DNA from: Nocardia sp. BMG111209
GTDB taxonomy: Bacteria > Actinomycetota > Actinomycetes > Mycobacteriales > Mycobacteriaceae
NCBI RefSeq assembly: GCF_000381925.1
Contig: NZ_KB907307.1
Location: forward strand, 2,790,001-2,854,000
Direction of reading: 5' to 3'
Length of the DNA stretch: 64,000 nucleotides
The notes beneath the pieces were generated by a model, which had not been told where the DNA came from, searched no databases, and worked only from the letters and a program-made list of their open reading frames with translations. Made by a program: the position numbers and the translations under genes. Position 1 is the first letter of the stretch; each line of letters opens with the position of its first letter. Positions 10,758 to 19,452 of the stretch are shown one piece after another.

Positions 10758-11924
10758 TCAGCGGAAGGCGGATTCGCCGGTGAGCGCCTTGCCGATGGTG
10801 AGCTGGTGCACCTCCGAGGTGCCCTCGTAGGTCAGCACCGACTCCAGGTTGTTGGCGTGCCGCAACACCGGATATTCCAGCGTGATTCCGTTGGCGCCCA
10901 ATATCGTCCGGCACTGCCGCGCAACCTCCAGCGCCTCCCGCACGTTGTTGAGCTTGCCGAGGCTGACCTGATCCGCGCTCAGCTCACCGCGATCCTTCAA
11001 CCGGCCCAGGTGATACGCCAGCAGATGCCCCTTGCCCACCTCCAGGGCCATATCCGCGATCTTCGCCTGGGTGAGCTGATACGCCGCCAGCGATTTGTCG
11101 AACACCCGTCGCGACCGCGCGTACTCGACGGCGGTCTCCAGGCAGTCCCGGGCGGCGCCGAGCGCGCCGAAGACGATGCCGAACCGGGCCTCCCCCAGGC
11201 TGGTCAGCGGACCGCGCAGCCCGCGGGCCCGCGGCAGCAGCGCGTCGCCGGGCAACCGGACGTCGTCGAGGACCAGTTCGGAGGTCACCGACGCGCGCAG
11301 CGACAGTTTGGACCGGATCTCGGGCGCGGTGAATCCGGGGGTGTCCGCGGGCACGACGAATCCGCGGATACCCTCCTCGGTCTGTGCCCACACCACCGCG
11401 ACGTCGGCGACCGAACCGTTGGTGATCCACATCTTCGTGCCGTTGAGCACCCAATCGCCGCCGCTGCGCTTCGCGTGCGTGCGCATCCCGCCCGGATTCG
11501 ACCCGAAATCCGGCTCGGTCAGACCGAAGCACCCGATCGCGGTACCGGCGGCCATCCCCGGCAGCCACCGCTGTTTCTGTTCCTCGCTGCCCCAGTGGTG
11601 GATGGAGAACATCGCCAGCGAACCCTGCACCGACACCAGACTGCGGATACCCGAATCGACGGCCTCCAGCTCCAGGCAGGTCAGACCGTAGGCGGTCGCG
11701 CTCGTCCCCGCGCAGCCGTACCCCTCGAGATGCATGCCCAGCACCCCCAGCGATCCCAGTTCCACGGCCAGCTCGCGCACCGGGATCTCACCGCGCTCGA
11801 ACCACTGCGCGATTTCCGGGCGGAGCCGCCGGTCACCGAATTTCCTTACGGTGGAACGGATCTCGAGTTCCTCCGGGGACAGCAGCGAATCGAGCGCGAA
11901 CAGCTGGGACAGGGTCTGCGACAT
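10758..11924 (-). CDS. gcdH: Glutaryl-CoA dehydrogenase
   Basis: This 388-residue FAD-dependent acyl-CoA dehydrogenase is predicted to oxidise and decarboxylate glutaryl-CoA to crotonyl-CoA in lysine/tryptophan degradation. Diagnostic segments are the arginine in VDSGIRSLVSVQGSL (equivalent to the substrate-carboxylate Arg of human GCDH), CFGLTEPDFGSNPGGM, and the catalytic glutamate in TYEGTSEVHQLTIGKALTG. The ATG at 11924 has GGAGGT four bases upstream. Convergent with sigF, three bases apart. It could instead serve another dicarboxylyl-CoA. Confidence 0.85.
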   Translation of the reverse strand: MSQTLSQLFALDSLLSPEELEIRSTVRKFGDRRLRPEIAQWFERGEIPVRELAVELGSLGVLGMHLEGYGCAGTSATAYGLTCLELEAVDSGIRSLVSVQGSLAMFSIHHWGSEEQKQRWLPGMAAGTAIGCFGLTEPDFGSNPGGMRTHAKRSGGDWVLNGTKMWITNGSVADVAVVWAQTEEGIRGFVVPADTPGFTAPEIRSKLSLRASVTSELVLDDVRLPGDALLPRARGLRGPLTSLGEARFGIVFGALGAARDCLETAVEYARSRRVFDKSLAAYQLTQAKIADMALEVGKGHLLAYHLGRLKDRGELSADQVSLGKLNNVREALEVARQCRTILGANGITLEYPVLRHANNLESVLTYEGTSEVHQLTIGKALTGESAFR

Positions 11925-11990
11925 GGCACCTCCGGAGCGGACGACGACGTGCCGACCATTGTCACCCACGGCCGGACCGGGCCCCCGGCA

Positions 11991-13103
11991 CTACACCGCG
12001 AGTTTGTCCGCCAGCCGGTCCTTCTGGTAGTCGGGGCCGCCGAACAGCACGTTGCTCGCGACGGCGTGCCGGTAGTAGAGGTGAGCGTCGTGCTCCCAGG
12101 TGAAGCCGATACCACCGTGCAGCAACATGGTGTTCTTGGCCGCGTTCACATAGGCCGGGGAGGCGACCACCCGGGCCGCGGCGGCCGCCGCCGGGAAGGC
12201 CGCGGGGTCGAGTTCGGCCGCCTCGGCGGCCCGGCGGACCGCCGCGTCGGCCAGGGCCCAATCGGTGTAGATATCGGCGAGTTTGTGTTTGACACCCTGA
12301 TAGGCGCCGATGGGATGGCCGAAGCTGAAGCGGATCTTCGCGTATTCGGCGGTCAGGTCCAGGGCCGCGCGCAGGGCGCCCACCTGCTCGGCGGCGACCG
12401 CGAGATTGGCCAGATCGGCCACCCGGTCGAGGGCCGCGGCGGCATCGCCGGCCAGTGCGGTCGCGGGGGTGCCGTCGAAAGACACCGTCGCGAGGCTCTT
12501 GGTCGGATCGAGGCACTGCTCGGTGTGCACCACCAGGCCCGCGGCCCCGCGCTCGACCAGATGGACCGCGACACCGTCGGGTCCGGTGGCGGTCACCAGC
12601 AGCAGATCGGCATCGGCGGCGTGCGGCACCGCCGACTTGACCCCGGTCAGCGTGACCGCATCCGCCGACACCGTCGCCGTGGTACCGGGCCGGGCCGGAA
12701 TCCATTCGCGCACATCGGGTTCCGAGACCGCCAGGGTGCCGACAACCGATCCGGCGGACAGCTGCGGCAGCCACTGCTTGCGTGCCGCGGCATCGTCGAG
12801 CGCCAGCAGGGCGCCCGCCGCGAGCACGCCGGAGGCCAGCAGCGGCGAGGGCACCAGGCCCGCACCGAGTTCGCGCAGCGCCACGGCCAGATCCGCCGCG
12901 GTGCCGCCCTGCCCGCCGAACTCGTCGGGCACGAGCAGGCCCGCCAGACCGAGGTCGGCGGCGAGGCCGCGCCACACGGCGGGATCGTAGGCCGCGGGCC
13001 CGAAGGCCGTGTCGCGCACCGCGGCGCGCGGGGTCCGCTCGGCGACGAACCGCCGCACGGCATCGGCGAGCGCCTGCTGTTCGGGTGTGTCGATGAGGGT
13101 CAA
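11991..13103 (-). CDS. Acyl-CoA dehydrogenase (short, partner-type FadE)
   Basis: This 370-residue acyl-CoA dehydrogenase has weak conservation in the FAD region and the C-terminal signature LLHGGIGFTWEHDAHLYYRHA, typical of the smaller subunit of actinobacterial heteromeric FadE pairs used on sterol or CoA-thioester side chains. The preceding gene encodes the larger-type partner. The start is a TTG at 13103 with AAGGA upstream. The in-frame reading that continues further upstream is the frameshifted tail of the partner gene, not a real fusion. Confidence 0.8.
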   Translation of the reverse strand: MTLIDTPEQQALADAVRRFVAERTPRAAVRDTAFGPAAYDPAVWRGLAADLGLAGLLVPDEFGGQGGTAADLAVALRELGAGLVPSPLLASGVLAAGALLALDDAAARKQWLPQLSAGSVVGTLAVSEPDVREWIPARPGTTATVSADAVTLTGVKSAVPHAADADLLLVTATGPDGVAVHLVERGAAGLVVHTEQCLDPTKSLATVSFDGTPATALAGDAAAALDRVADLANLAVAAEQVGALRAALDLTAEYAKIRFSFGHPIGAYQGVKHKLADIYTDWALADAAVRRAAEAAELDPAAFPAAAAAARVVASPAYVNAAKNTMLLHGGIGFTWEHDAHLYYRHAVASNVLFGGPDYQKDRLADKLAV

Positions 13104-13137
13104 GGCCGGTCCTTCGGGTCGACGGGTCCGCTGGCGC

Positions 13138-14333
13138 TCAGCGGGAGAAACGCAGCTGGTTGAACGGCAGGTCGCGATCCACACCCGAATCCTTGGCCAG
13201 CCCGAGCACGCGCTCGCCGATGATGTTGCGCTGGATCTCGTTGGTCCCACCGGCGGTGGCCATACCGGGCCCGGTGAGGATCGCCAGCGCCACCGGCGCG
13301 ACCTCCTCGGATCCGAGCACAGATCGTCGCCGAGGATCTCCTGGGCCAGATCCGACGCCCACAGCTGTTGCGCCGCGCCGGCCAGCTTCGCCGCCGACCC
13401 GCGCGCGCCGATGTTGCGGCCCGCGGTGGTCTCCTCGTGCAGCACCCGGCCGTAGGCGGCGAGCGCCGACTCGTGGGCATGGATCTCGGCCAGCCGCCGG
13501 CGCACCGCCGGATCGCGATCCAGGCCGCGGGTGCGGGCCAGTTCCCGCAGCGCGTCGAAACCGAGTGGATTGGACCGGGACCGGGGGCCGGTGCCCAGCG
13601 AGACCCGTTCGTTGCGCAGCATCACGACCGCGGCCTGCCAGCCCCGATCGACCGCGCCGATCACCGCGTCCGCGGGCACCTCGACATTCTCGAAATGCAC
13701 CTCGTTGAACGGGGAGTGCCCGGTGGCGACCCGCAGCGGCCGGACGGTCACACCGGGGTGGTGCATGTCCACGATGAACATCGTGATGCCCTGATGTTTG
13801 GGCACGGTCGGATCGGTGCGGGCCAGCAGCGCGCCGAAGTCGCTGAACTGTGCGCCGGAGGTCCACACCTTGCTGCCGTTGATCCGCCAGCCGGTCTCGG
13901 TCCGGACCGCGGAGGTGCGCAGGCTCGCCACATCCGAACCGCCGTCGGGCTCGGAGAACAGCTGGCACCAGATCTCCGCACCGCTCAGCAGTGGCGGCAG
14001 GTGACGCCGCTTCTGTTCCTCGGTGCCGAGTTCCAGCAGGGTCGGGCCGGGCATGCCCAGGCCGATCACGAACGGCATCACCGGCAGTACGAAGTCGCGG
14101 GCCACCTCGCTGAAGGCGAGATATTCGGCGACCCCGAGACCCTGACCGCCGTATTCGACGGGCCACATGATCCCGGCGAAGCCCGCCTCCCACAGCCGCT
14201 TCTGGAAATCCTTCGAGACCGCCAGCGGAACGCCGGATCCCTCCGGATCGCCGCCGGCCTCCGCATCGAAGGCTTTCGCGTTGGCGCGCAGCCATTCCCG
14301 GGCTCGCGTGCGGAACTCTTCGACAGTGGTCAT
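13138..14333 (-). pseudogene. Acyl-CoA dehydrogenase (FadE), interrupted by a 1-nt frameshift
   Basis: About 340 codons encode a standard acyl-CoA dehydrogenase (CQLFSEPDGGSDVASL, QGITMFIVDMHHPGV). After ...AQEILGDDL the frame is lost. The expected C-terminus (GSEEVAPVALAIL, then MATAGGTNEIQRNIIGERVL and a normal stop at 13138) continues in the next frame. One base appears to be missing between 13320 and 13321: restoring a C on the + strand gives ...GDDLVLGSEEV... in one frame. Everything else is intact and well conserved, so this is either a very recent mutation or a sequencing/assembly error. It pairs with the short FadE downstream. The start is ATG 14333 (or GTG 14336). Confidence 0.8.
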
Positions 14334-14671
14334 CACGATCCCCGTTACAAGACGGCACAGTTTCGTTTACTGTCACCCGTAAAGCACCGAATAGTCAAGA
14401 CCGTGAGGCACCGCGGAACGAGCCGCCGCGCCCGGGATTATTGCTGCGCCACAACGGTTTTCGCCAGCACACCGCGGATCGGGGGGCGTCCGCCCGCCTT
14501 GCGCGGGCCGTCGCGGTCCGCGCGGACCGCCGACCCACCCGCACCGCCGTGATCGCGCGCTGGTAAGTTTCGCCGGGTGCCCGCAGCGTAGGTTCGATGC
14601 CGATGGCGGCCGAAATGTCATCGTCACTGCCGCGGGCCGGAAATCGGAGGCCTCGAGATGCGGGGGTGAGT
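14334..14671. promoter_or_regulatory. 338-bp divergent region with candidate repressor sites
   Basis: Two overlapping inverted repeats lie 24-50 bases upstream of the acyl-CoA dehydrogenase start: ACAGT-N7-ACTGT (14357-14373) and TTTAC-N8-GTAAA (14366-14383). They look like a TetR/FadR-type operator for the fadE pair. The remainder up to the glycosyltransferase start contains no supported gene. GGGGG at 14662-14666 is that gene's ribosome-binding site. Confidence 0.4.
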
Positions 14672-15979
14672 ATGTCGTTGTCGACGTCCGAACCGAGAGT
14701 CGACGCGGAGCCGGCTGCCGCGGCGTCACGCACGATTCCCTTGACGGTGATCTGGGTGCTGACCGCGCTGGCGCTGCCCGCTGGCGGGTACTACCTGGAC
14801 CAGGTGGTCACGTCGGTGCAGAGCACGATGCACCTGGTCGACCTGGGCACCTATCAGATCGCCGGGCAACGCGTCGTGGACGGCGTCTCGGTATACGACA
14901 GTCCGCTGCGCGGGCACACCCGCGGCGTCTTCGAATTCGTCTACTCCCCGTTCGCCGCGCTGCTGTTCGTGCCGCTGGCGGCGATGCACGGGCTGGTGTT
15001 CACCTGGGTCGGCGGACTGGTCAACTTCGCGATGCTCGTCGGCTCGGTGTGGGCGGCCCTGTCGCTGCTCGGGTATCGGCGTGATCTGCGGCTGCTGGCC
15101 GCCGGGCCGCTGATCGCCGCGCTGCTGCTGTGGATCGAGCCGATCCGCTCCACGATGGCGTTCGGGCAGGTCAACATCCTGTTGCTACTGCTGGTGCTCG
15201 TCGATATGGCACTGCCGGATTCGTTCCGCTGGAAGGGCGCGCTGACCGGCGTCGCCGCCGCGATCAAGCTCACCCCGGTGTTCTTCGTGCTCTATCTGCT
15301 GGTGACGCGGCGCTATCGGGCGGCCGCCACCGCGGCCGGCGCGATCGTGGTGACCGTGATCGTGGGCGCGATCGCGATGTGGCACGACTCGCTGACCTTC
15401 TGGGGCGGCGCCTTCGCCGATCCGGAGCGGGTCGGGGTGCCACAGAACTCGCAGAACGAATCGCTGCGCGGCATGATCGCCCGCGCGGTCGGCGCCGGGA
15501 CACCGCTGCAGGTGCTGTGGCTGCTGGGCGCGGCGATCGTCACGGTGGCCTGCCTGGTACTCGCGCGTCGACTGTGGGCGACCGGCCGGGAACTGCCCGC
15601 GGTCGTCCTGTGCGGGCTGACCAGCACGGTGGTCTCGCCGTTCAGCTGGACACATCACTGGGTGTGGCTGGCGCCGTTGCTGATCTGCCTCGCCGATCTG
15701 GCGGTCCGCCGGCCGGGCGTGGTGACGTCCGCGAGCCTCGCGATCGTCGCGGTGGTGGTGTCCGACGGTGTGACGAAGCTGCTGGGATTCCACTTCGAGA
15801 ACATCTTCGGCCTCCCGAACCGGCCCCCGTTCGGCGTCGTCGACCACAACGCGTACGTGTGGCTGACGCTGGCGGTGTTCATCGGCGTGGCCGCCGGCCT
15901 GCGCCGGGAGCAGCAGACCGTCGAACCCGCCGAGCCCGAACTCGTGACCGCTGCCGCGGCGGGCGACTCCGGGCGCTGA
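14672..15979 (+). CDS. GT87 polyprenol-phosphate-dependent mannosyltransferase-like membrane protein (DUF2029)
   Basis: This 435-residue polytopic membrane protein has roughly ten hydrophobic spans. The first extracytoplasmic loop carries the acidic HLVDLGTYQIAG motif where DUF2029/GT87 enzymes hold their catalytic aspartate. It continues with FEFVYSPFAALLFVPL and ends with a hydrophilic cytoplasmic tail. Family members such as PimE add alpha-1,2-mannose from polyprenyl-phosphate-mannose to lipoglycans or phosphatidylinositol mannosides at the outer membrane face. The exact acceptor cannot be told. The ATG at 14672 is preferred for its ribosome-binding site. Confidence 0.8.
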   Translation: MSLSTSEPRVDAEPAAAASRTIPLTVIWVLTALALPAGGYYLDQVVTSVQSTMHLVDLGTYQIAGQRVVDGVSVYDSPLRGHTRGVFEFVYSPFAALLFVPLAAMHGLVFTWVGGLVNFAMLVGSVWAALSLLGYRRDLRLLAAGPLIAALLLWIEPIRSTMAFGQVNILLLLLVLVDMALPDSFRWKGALTGVAAAIKLTPVFFVLYLLVTRRYRAAATAAGAIVVTVIVGAIAMWHDSLTFWGGAFADPERVGVPQNSQNESLRGMIARAVGAGTPLQVLWLLGAAIVTVACLVLARRLWATGRELPAVVLCGLTSTVVSPFSWTHHWVWLAPLLICLADLAVRRPGVVTSASLAIVAVVVSDGVTKLLGFHFENIFGLPNRPPFGVVDHNAYVWLTLAVFIGVAAGLRREQQTVEPAEPELVTAAAAGDSGR

Positions 15980-16087
15980 TCCACCCTCGGCGCGGTTGCG
16001 CCACCGTGGCGCGGACGCGCCGCCCCCGGAGGTATGTCGGATTCGCTCCCGGGATGCCGGATCGCGTTGCGGCGGTACTGTGTCCGC

Positions 16088-17119
16088 ATGACCGAAGCAC
16101 GCCGGGTCAGGATCGGCATTCTCGGAGCGGCGCGCATCGCACCGGCAGCCCTCGTCGCACCCGCGCGGGAGCACGCGGAGGCCGAGGTCACCGCCGTCGC
16201 GGCCCGTGATCCATTGCGCGCCCGGCAGTTCGCCGAGAAGTATCGAATCCCGGTGGTGCACGACGGCTACGAGGCCATGCTCGCCGACCCCGACATCGAC
16301 GCGGTGTACATCCCGCTGCCCAACGGCCTGCACGGCCGCTGGACCCGCGCGGCGCTGGCGGCGGGCAAACATGTGCTGTGCGAGAAGCCGTTCGCGGCCG
16401 ACGCGGCGGAGGCCCGCGAAATCGCCCGTCTGGCACAGGGTTCCGGCCTGGTGGTGATGGAGGCGTTCCATTATCGCTACCATCCGCTGACCCGCCGCGT
16501 CGAGGAGATCGTCGCCGGGGGCGAACTCGGCACGCTCTCCCACGTGGAGACGGCGATGTGCTTCCCGCTGCCCAGATTTCGCGATATCCGCTACGACTAC
16601 GGCCTCGCCGGCGGCGCCACCATGGACGCCGGCTGCTACGCGGTGCACATGGCCCGGGTCTACGGCGCCGAACAACCGGAGGTCGTCTCGGCCCGCGCCC
16701 TGCTGCGCGGCCCCCTGATCGACCGCGCGATGACCGCCGAACTGCGATTCCCCAGCGGCCACACCGGCCTGATCCGCTGTTCGATGTGGTCACAGGACCT
16801 GTTGCGGCTCAGCGCCCGGATCATCGGCGACCGCGGCGAGATTCGCATCCTCAACCCGGTGATGCCGCAGATGTTCCACCGGGTGTCGATCCGCACGGAA
16901 CACGGCCGCCGGACCGAACGCTTCCCGCGCCGCTCGACCTACGCCTATCAGCTCGACGCATTCGTGAGCGCCGTCCTGGACGGCACCCCGGTCGACACTC
17001 CCCCGGAGGATTCGGTCGCCACGATGACCGTGATCGACGCGATCTACCGCGCCGCCGGGCTACCACCGCGCCGGCCCACCGCCGTGGCGACCACCGAACC
17101 GGGTGCGGACCTGCCGTAG
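16088..17119 (+). CDS. Gfo/Idh/MocA family oxidoreductase
   Basis: This 343-residue NAD(P)-dependent dehydrogenase has an N-terminal Rossmann domain (RIGILGAARIAP) and the family signature HVLCEKPFAADAAEA (about residues 95-109). The C-terminal alpha/beta domain includes the DAGCYAVHMAR segment with the aspartate and histidine usual at the active site. Substrates in this family are sugars, inositols or small diols such as trans-dihydrodiols. No neighbouring gene identifies the substrate. Confidence 0.85.
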   Translation: MTEARRVRIGILGAARIAPAALVAPAREHAEAEVTAVAARDPLRARQFAEKYRIPVVHDGYEAMLADPDIDAVYIPLPNGLHGRWTRAALAAGKHVLCEKPFAADAAEAREIARLAQGSGLVVMEAFHYRYHPLTRRVEEIVAGGELGTLSHVETAMCFPLPRFRDIRYDYGLAGGATMDAGCYAVHMARVYGAEQPEVVSARALLRGPLIDRAMTAELRFPSGHTGLIRCSMWSQDLLRLSARIIGDRGEIRILNPVMPQMFHRVSIRTEHGRRTERFPRRSTYAYQLDAFVSAVLDGTPVDTPPEDSVATMTVIDAIYRAAGLPPRRPTAVATTEPGADLP

Positions 17120-17177
17120 AATGCTCGATTCCGCTGCGCGGCAACCGTATCCCGCGATTTCCACGACCGCCGGTTCA

Positions 17178-17399
17178 TCACCGACGGCGGCGCAGACCCA
17201 GTTCGATCATCCCGTACACCGCCGCAACGGCCACGGCGGCCTGGCTGAACGAGCGGGCTGTCAGGTCGCCGGAATTCCCCGTGACGATCATTCTTATGAT
17301 GGCGGTGAGGAGCAATGCGGCCATGATCAGCAACGCGATCCTCTTGCGCCACGGCCATCGCTGCCGCCGGCCGTCCGGCACAGCCGTTTCGGTCCCCAT
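17178..17399 (-). CDS. Small putative membrane protein
   Basis: The 73-residue product has a basic N-terminus (RRQRWPWRKR) followed by a hydrophobic stretch (IALLIMAALLLTAIIRMIV) and a second weaker one near the end (AAVAVAAVYGMIELGL), ending in RRRR. Two spans with positively charged flanks look like a genuine small membrane protein, not a shadow frame. Nothing is recognised by homology. ATG at 17399, weak ribosome-binding site. Confidence 0.5.
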   Translation of the reverse strand: MGTETAVPDGRRQRWPWRKRIALLIMAALLLTAIIRMIVTGNSGDLTARSFSQAAVAVAAVYGMIELGLRRRR

Positions 17400-17538
17400 C
17401 GCCACAGGATACGCCTGCGAAACGAGAAACCCTCTGCCGCAGCATGTTCCGCACATGCAGTCGATACATGGCGTGACGATGGCCGCCGGGCAGCGGAGTA
17501 GGGTCGGATGCGGAGAGTCCGGCGAGAGGTGAGTACGC

Positions 17539-17865
17539 GTGTCCAGCGAGAATATGTTCAGTGTCTACGGGCGGATGACCGCGCTGCCGGGTCGGCGCGA
17601 CGAATTGGTCACCGTGTTGCACGAGGGATTTCGTGCGGGTGGCGACGACAGTGGCTTGATCGTGTACAGCATCAACGCGGCTCTCGATGATCCGGACACG
17701 ATTTGGCTGACGCAGTTGTGGACCGACAAGGACGCGCACGATGCGACCACTCGGTCCGAGCCGGTGGCAGCGGTGTCGCAGCGGGTTCCGCCGCTACTGG
17801 CTCGGCAGCCCGAAGGGTTCTACGGTCTGACTCTCCGTGCCGGTGGCCGGATCGGTGCGGCTTGA
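17539..17865 (+). CDS. Antibiotic biosynthesis monooxygenase (ABM) family protein
   Basis: This 108-residue single-domain protein is of the dimeric ferredoxin-like ABM/quinol-monooxygenase fold. It opens with FSVYGRMTALPGRRDELVTV, has the central LIVYSINAALDDPDTIWLTQLW strands, and ends without extra domains. Such proteins oxidise quinols or other small aromatics or only bind them; the role is not known here. GTG at 17539 has GAGAGGTGAG upstream. Confidence 0.75.
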   Translation: MSSENMFSVYGRMTALPGRRDELVTVLHEGFRAGGDDSGLIVYSINAALDDPDTIWLTQLWTDKDAHDATTRSEPVAAVSQRVPPLLARQPEGFYGLTLRAGGRIGAA

Positions 17866-17936
17866 TCGGTTTTCGGAATGCGCTCGCAGATCTCCCGTGG
17901 GCGGGAATCGGCGGGCGGCGAGCATAGGGTTGCGGC

Positions 17937-19169
17937 GTGCTGATCGACAGTGTCGAGGTCTCGTACGGTGACCCGTGGGGTTCGTGGCGGGGGACGACCC
18001 ATCCGGCGCCGACCTCACCGGCGTTGACCGCGCGCCTGCACGAGGCGGGCGATTCCTACTCGGTGCTGTTGTCCGCGCGACGTCGGCCGGTGATTCTGGC
18101 CGAGTACTGGGGGAAGGGGTGGGCGCATCAGCCGTGGCGGGTGTACGTGTTCGATGATCGGTCCTTCCGGACGCACATGATCGATCTCGAGGCGTACTCC
18201 GACGGATGGTTGCGGGTGCTGCGGCACAGTCGGTGGGAGTACTCCGATCGTGGACGGTACGAGTCCGGTGGGTGGGATGCGGAGGTGGTCACCACCTTCG
18301 CCGCCGACGGGACGGTCGGGGTCGCGCGGAAGGCGCGCGGGCCGGTTCCTCCCGCTTCCGGGCCGGAATTCGATGTGGTGGCGGCACTTTCGCGGATTCT
18401 CACCGTTGCGGGACGTCCGGGGACGCTCGTGGTCGCGGAGCCCCGGTTCGGTGACTGGACCGGATTCGTCGGGCTGGCGGCGGTGGCGGGGCACGAATTC
18501 GCCGGAACAGTGCCCCTGCGTGACGAGCGGCCGCGCGAATGGCGGGGACCGTTGCGGGCCACGGGGATCGAGGAATTGTTCGTCGCGGGCGCGCGGCTCG
18601 ATACCGTCAGCGGGCTGGGGGTGGTCGAACTCGTCGCGGCGGGGCCGTTGCGCATACCTTCCGGTCAGCTGAGTGTGGCAGATGCCGGGTGGGTCGAGAC
18701 CTCGCCGCGCACGGTGGCGGTGCCGCCGGGGGTGTATCCGATCTCGGTGTCGCTGTTGCGATTTCCCCAGACGGGGGATTTCCCGCGGGTCGCGGCCGCC
18801 AAGGTGATCGTCGGTAACCAGCCGGTCGTGGCGTGGGAGATGGCGCTGCGGCCCGCGGAGGATCCGGAGTTGTTGCGCGAGCGGGGTTTCTACGGAGTGG
18901 GCGTGGACTCCGGGACCGCAGCGTTCTTCGATGTTACGCACGGGCCCTTGGACCAGGATGACTTCGAGCATTTCGTGATCGAGCAACTCGATCACGGCCG
19001 CGTCGTCGTCGAACTGCCCGCACCACCGGTTGGTCCGACCTTCGTCGCGATGTGGGCCGGGCTCGGTGACGGTGCCTATCCGTTGTGGATCGGTCGGGCC
19101 GCCGACGGTCGAGTGAGCTGTGTAGTCCTCGACTTCCTGCTCGGTTCGAGTGGTGGTGATGGGCGGTAG
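17937..19169 (+). CDS. DUF4241 domain-containing protein
   Basis: This 410-residue soluble protein has a C-terminal third resembling DUF4241: GVGVDSGTAAFFD, then WAGLGDGAYPLWIGRAADGR. The N-terminal half (GKGWAHQPWRVYVFDD, HSRWEYSDRGRYESGGWD) is not recognised. DUF4241 proteins are often encoded in polymorphic-toxin or immunity neighbourhoods in actinobacteria. That is a family association only, and no toxin is next to it. GTG at 17937 is the only reasonable start and lacks a strong ribosome-binding site. Confidence 0.65.
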   Translation: MLIDSVEVSYGDPWGSWRGTTHPAPTSPALTARLHEAGDSYSVLLSARRRPVILAEYWGKGWAHQPWRVYVFDDRSFRTHMIDLEAYSDGWLRVLRHSRWEYSDRGRYESGGWDAEVVTTFAADGTVGVARKARGPVPPASGPEFDVVAALSRILTVAGRPGTLVVAEPRFGDWTGFVGLAAVAGHEFAGTVPLRDERPREWRGPLRATGIEELFVAGARLDTVSGLGVVELVAAGPLRIPSGQLSVADAGWVETSPRTVAVPPGVYPISVSLLRFPQTGDFPRVAAAKVIVGNQPVVAWEMALRPAEDPELLRERGFYGVGVDSGTAAFFDVTHGPLDQDDFEHFVIEQLDHGRVVVELPAPPVGPTFVAMWAGLGDGAYPLWIGRAADGRVSCVVLDFLLGSSGGDGR

Positions 19170-19299
19170 CGTTGTGGGGCAGCGGGTTCCCGGCTTGACT
19201 TCGCGCCGTTGCCGCGTATCGCCGGAGATCCAGGGCGGCGGCCTGACCGTCGACATGGAGCAGAAGTCGGCGCCGCAGCGGGTATTCGGCGGTTACCGA

Positions 19300-19400
19300 G
19301 CGCCGGCGGCCACTGAGTGCCAACAGTCACAGAATGCCAGCGGCCACTGGTGCCAGCGGTTACCGAGCGCCAGCGGTCACTGAGTGCCAGCGGTCACGCA
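19300..19400. repeat. Six tandem copies of a degenerate 17-bp repeat
   Basis: Units of the type GTGCCAGCGGTCACTGA run head to tail: 19300-19316, 19317-19333, 19334-19349 (one base short), 19350-19366, 19367-19383 and 19384-19400. A weaker copy precedes them at 19283-19299. Seventeen is not a multiple of three and no frame here looks coding. The array sits in the 283-bp gap between the convergent DUF4241 and DUF222 genes. Confidence 0.85.
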
Positions 19401-19452
19401 CCGCTGCCCGCCTCCGACTGTGTCGGGGCGGGGAGCTGGTGTGTGGGGCAGA

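Noticed and set aside
10806..13163. 785-residue + strand frame over the acyl-CoA dehydrogenases
   Set aside because: It is antisense to recognised genes and has no domain pattern.
11991..14336. A single 781-residue double acyl-CoA dehydrogenase
   Set aside because: The middle of the reading (residues after GDDL) is an out-of-frame stretch rich in Arg/Ser/Pro. The true C-terminus of the first enzyme is in another frame, and the second enzyme has its own TTG start and ribosome-binding site. It is a frameshift artefact, not a fusion.
19283..19400. CRISPR array
   Set aside because: The 17-bp units are directly adjacent with no spacers, and no cas gene is present.
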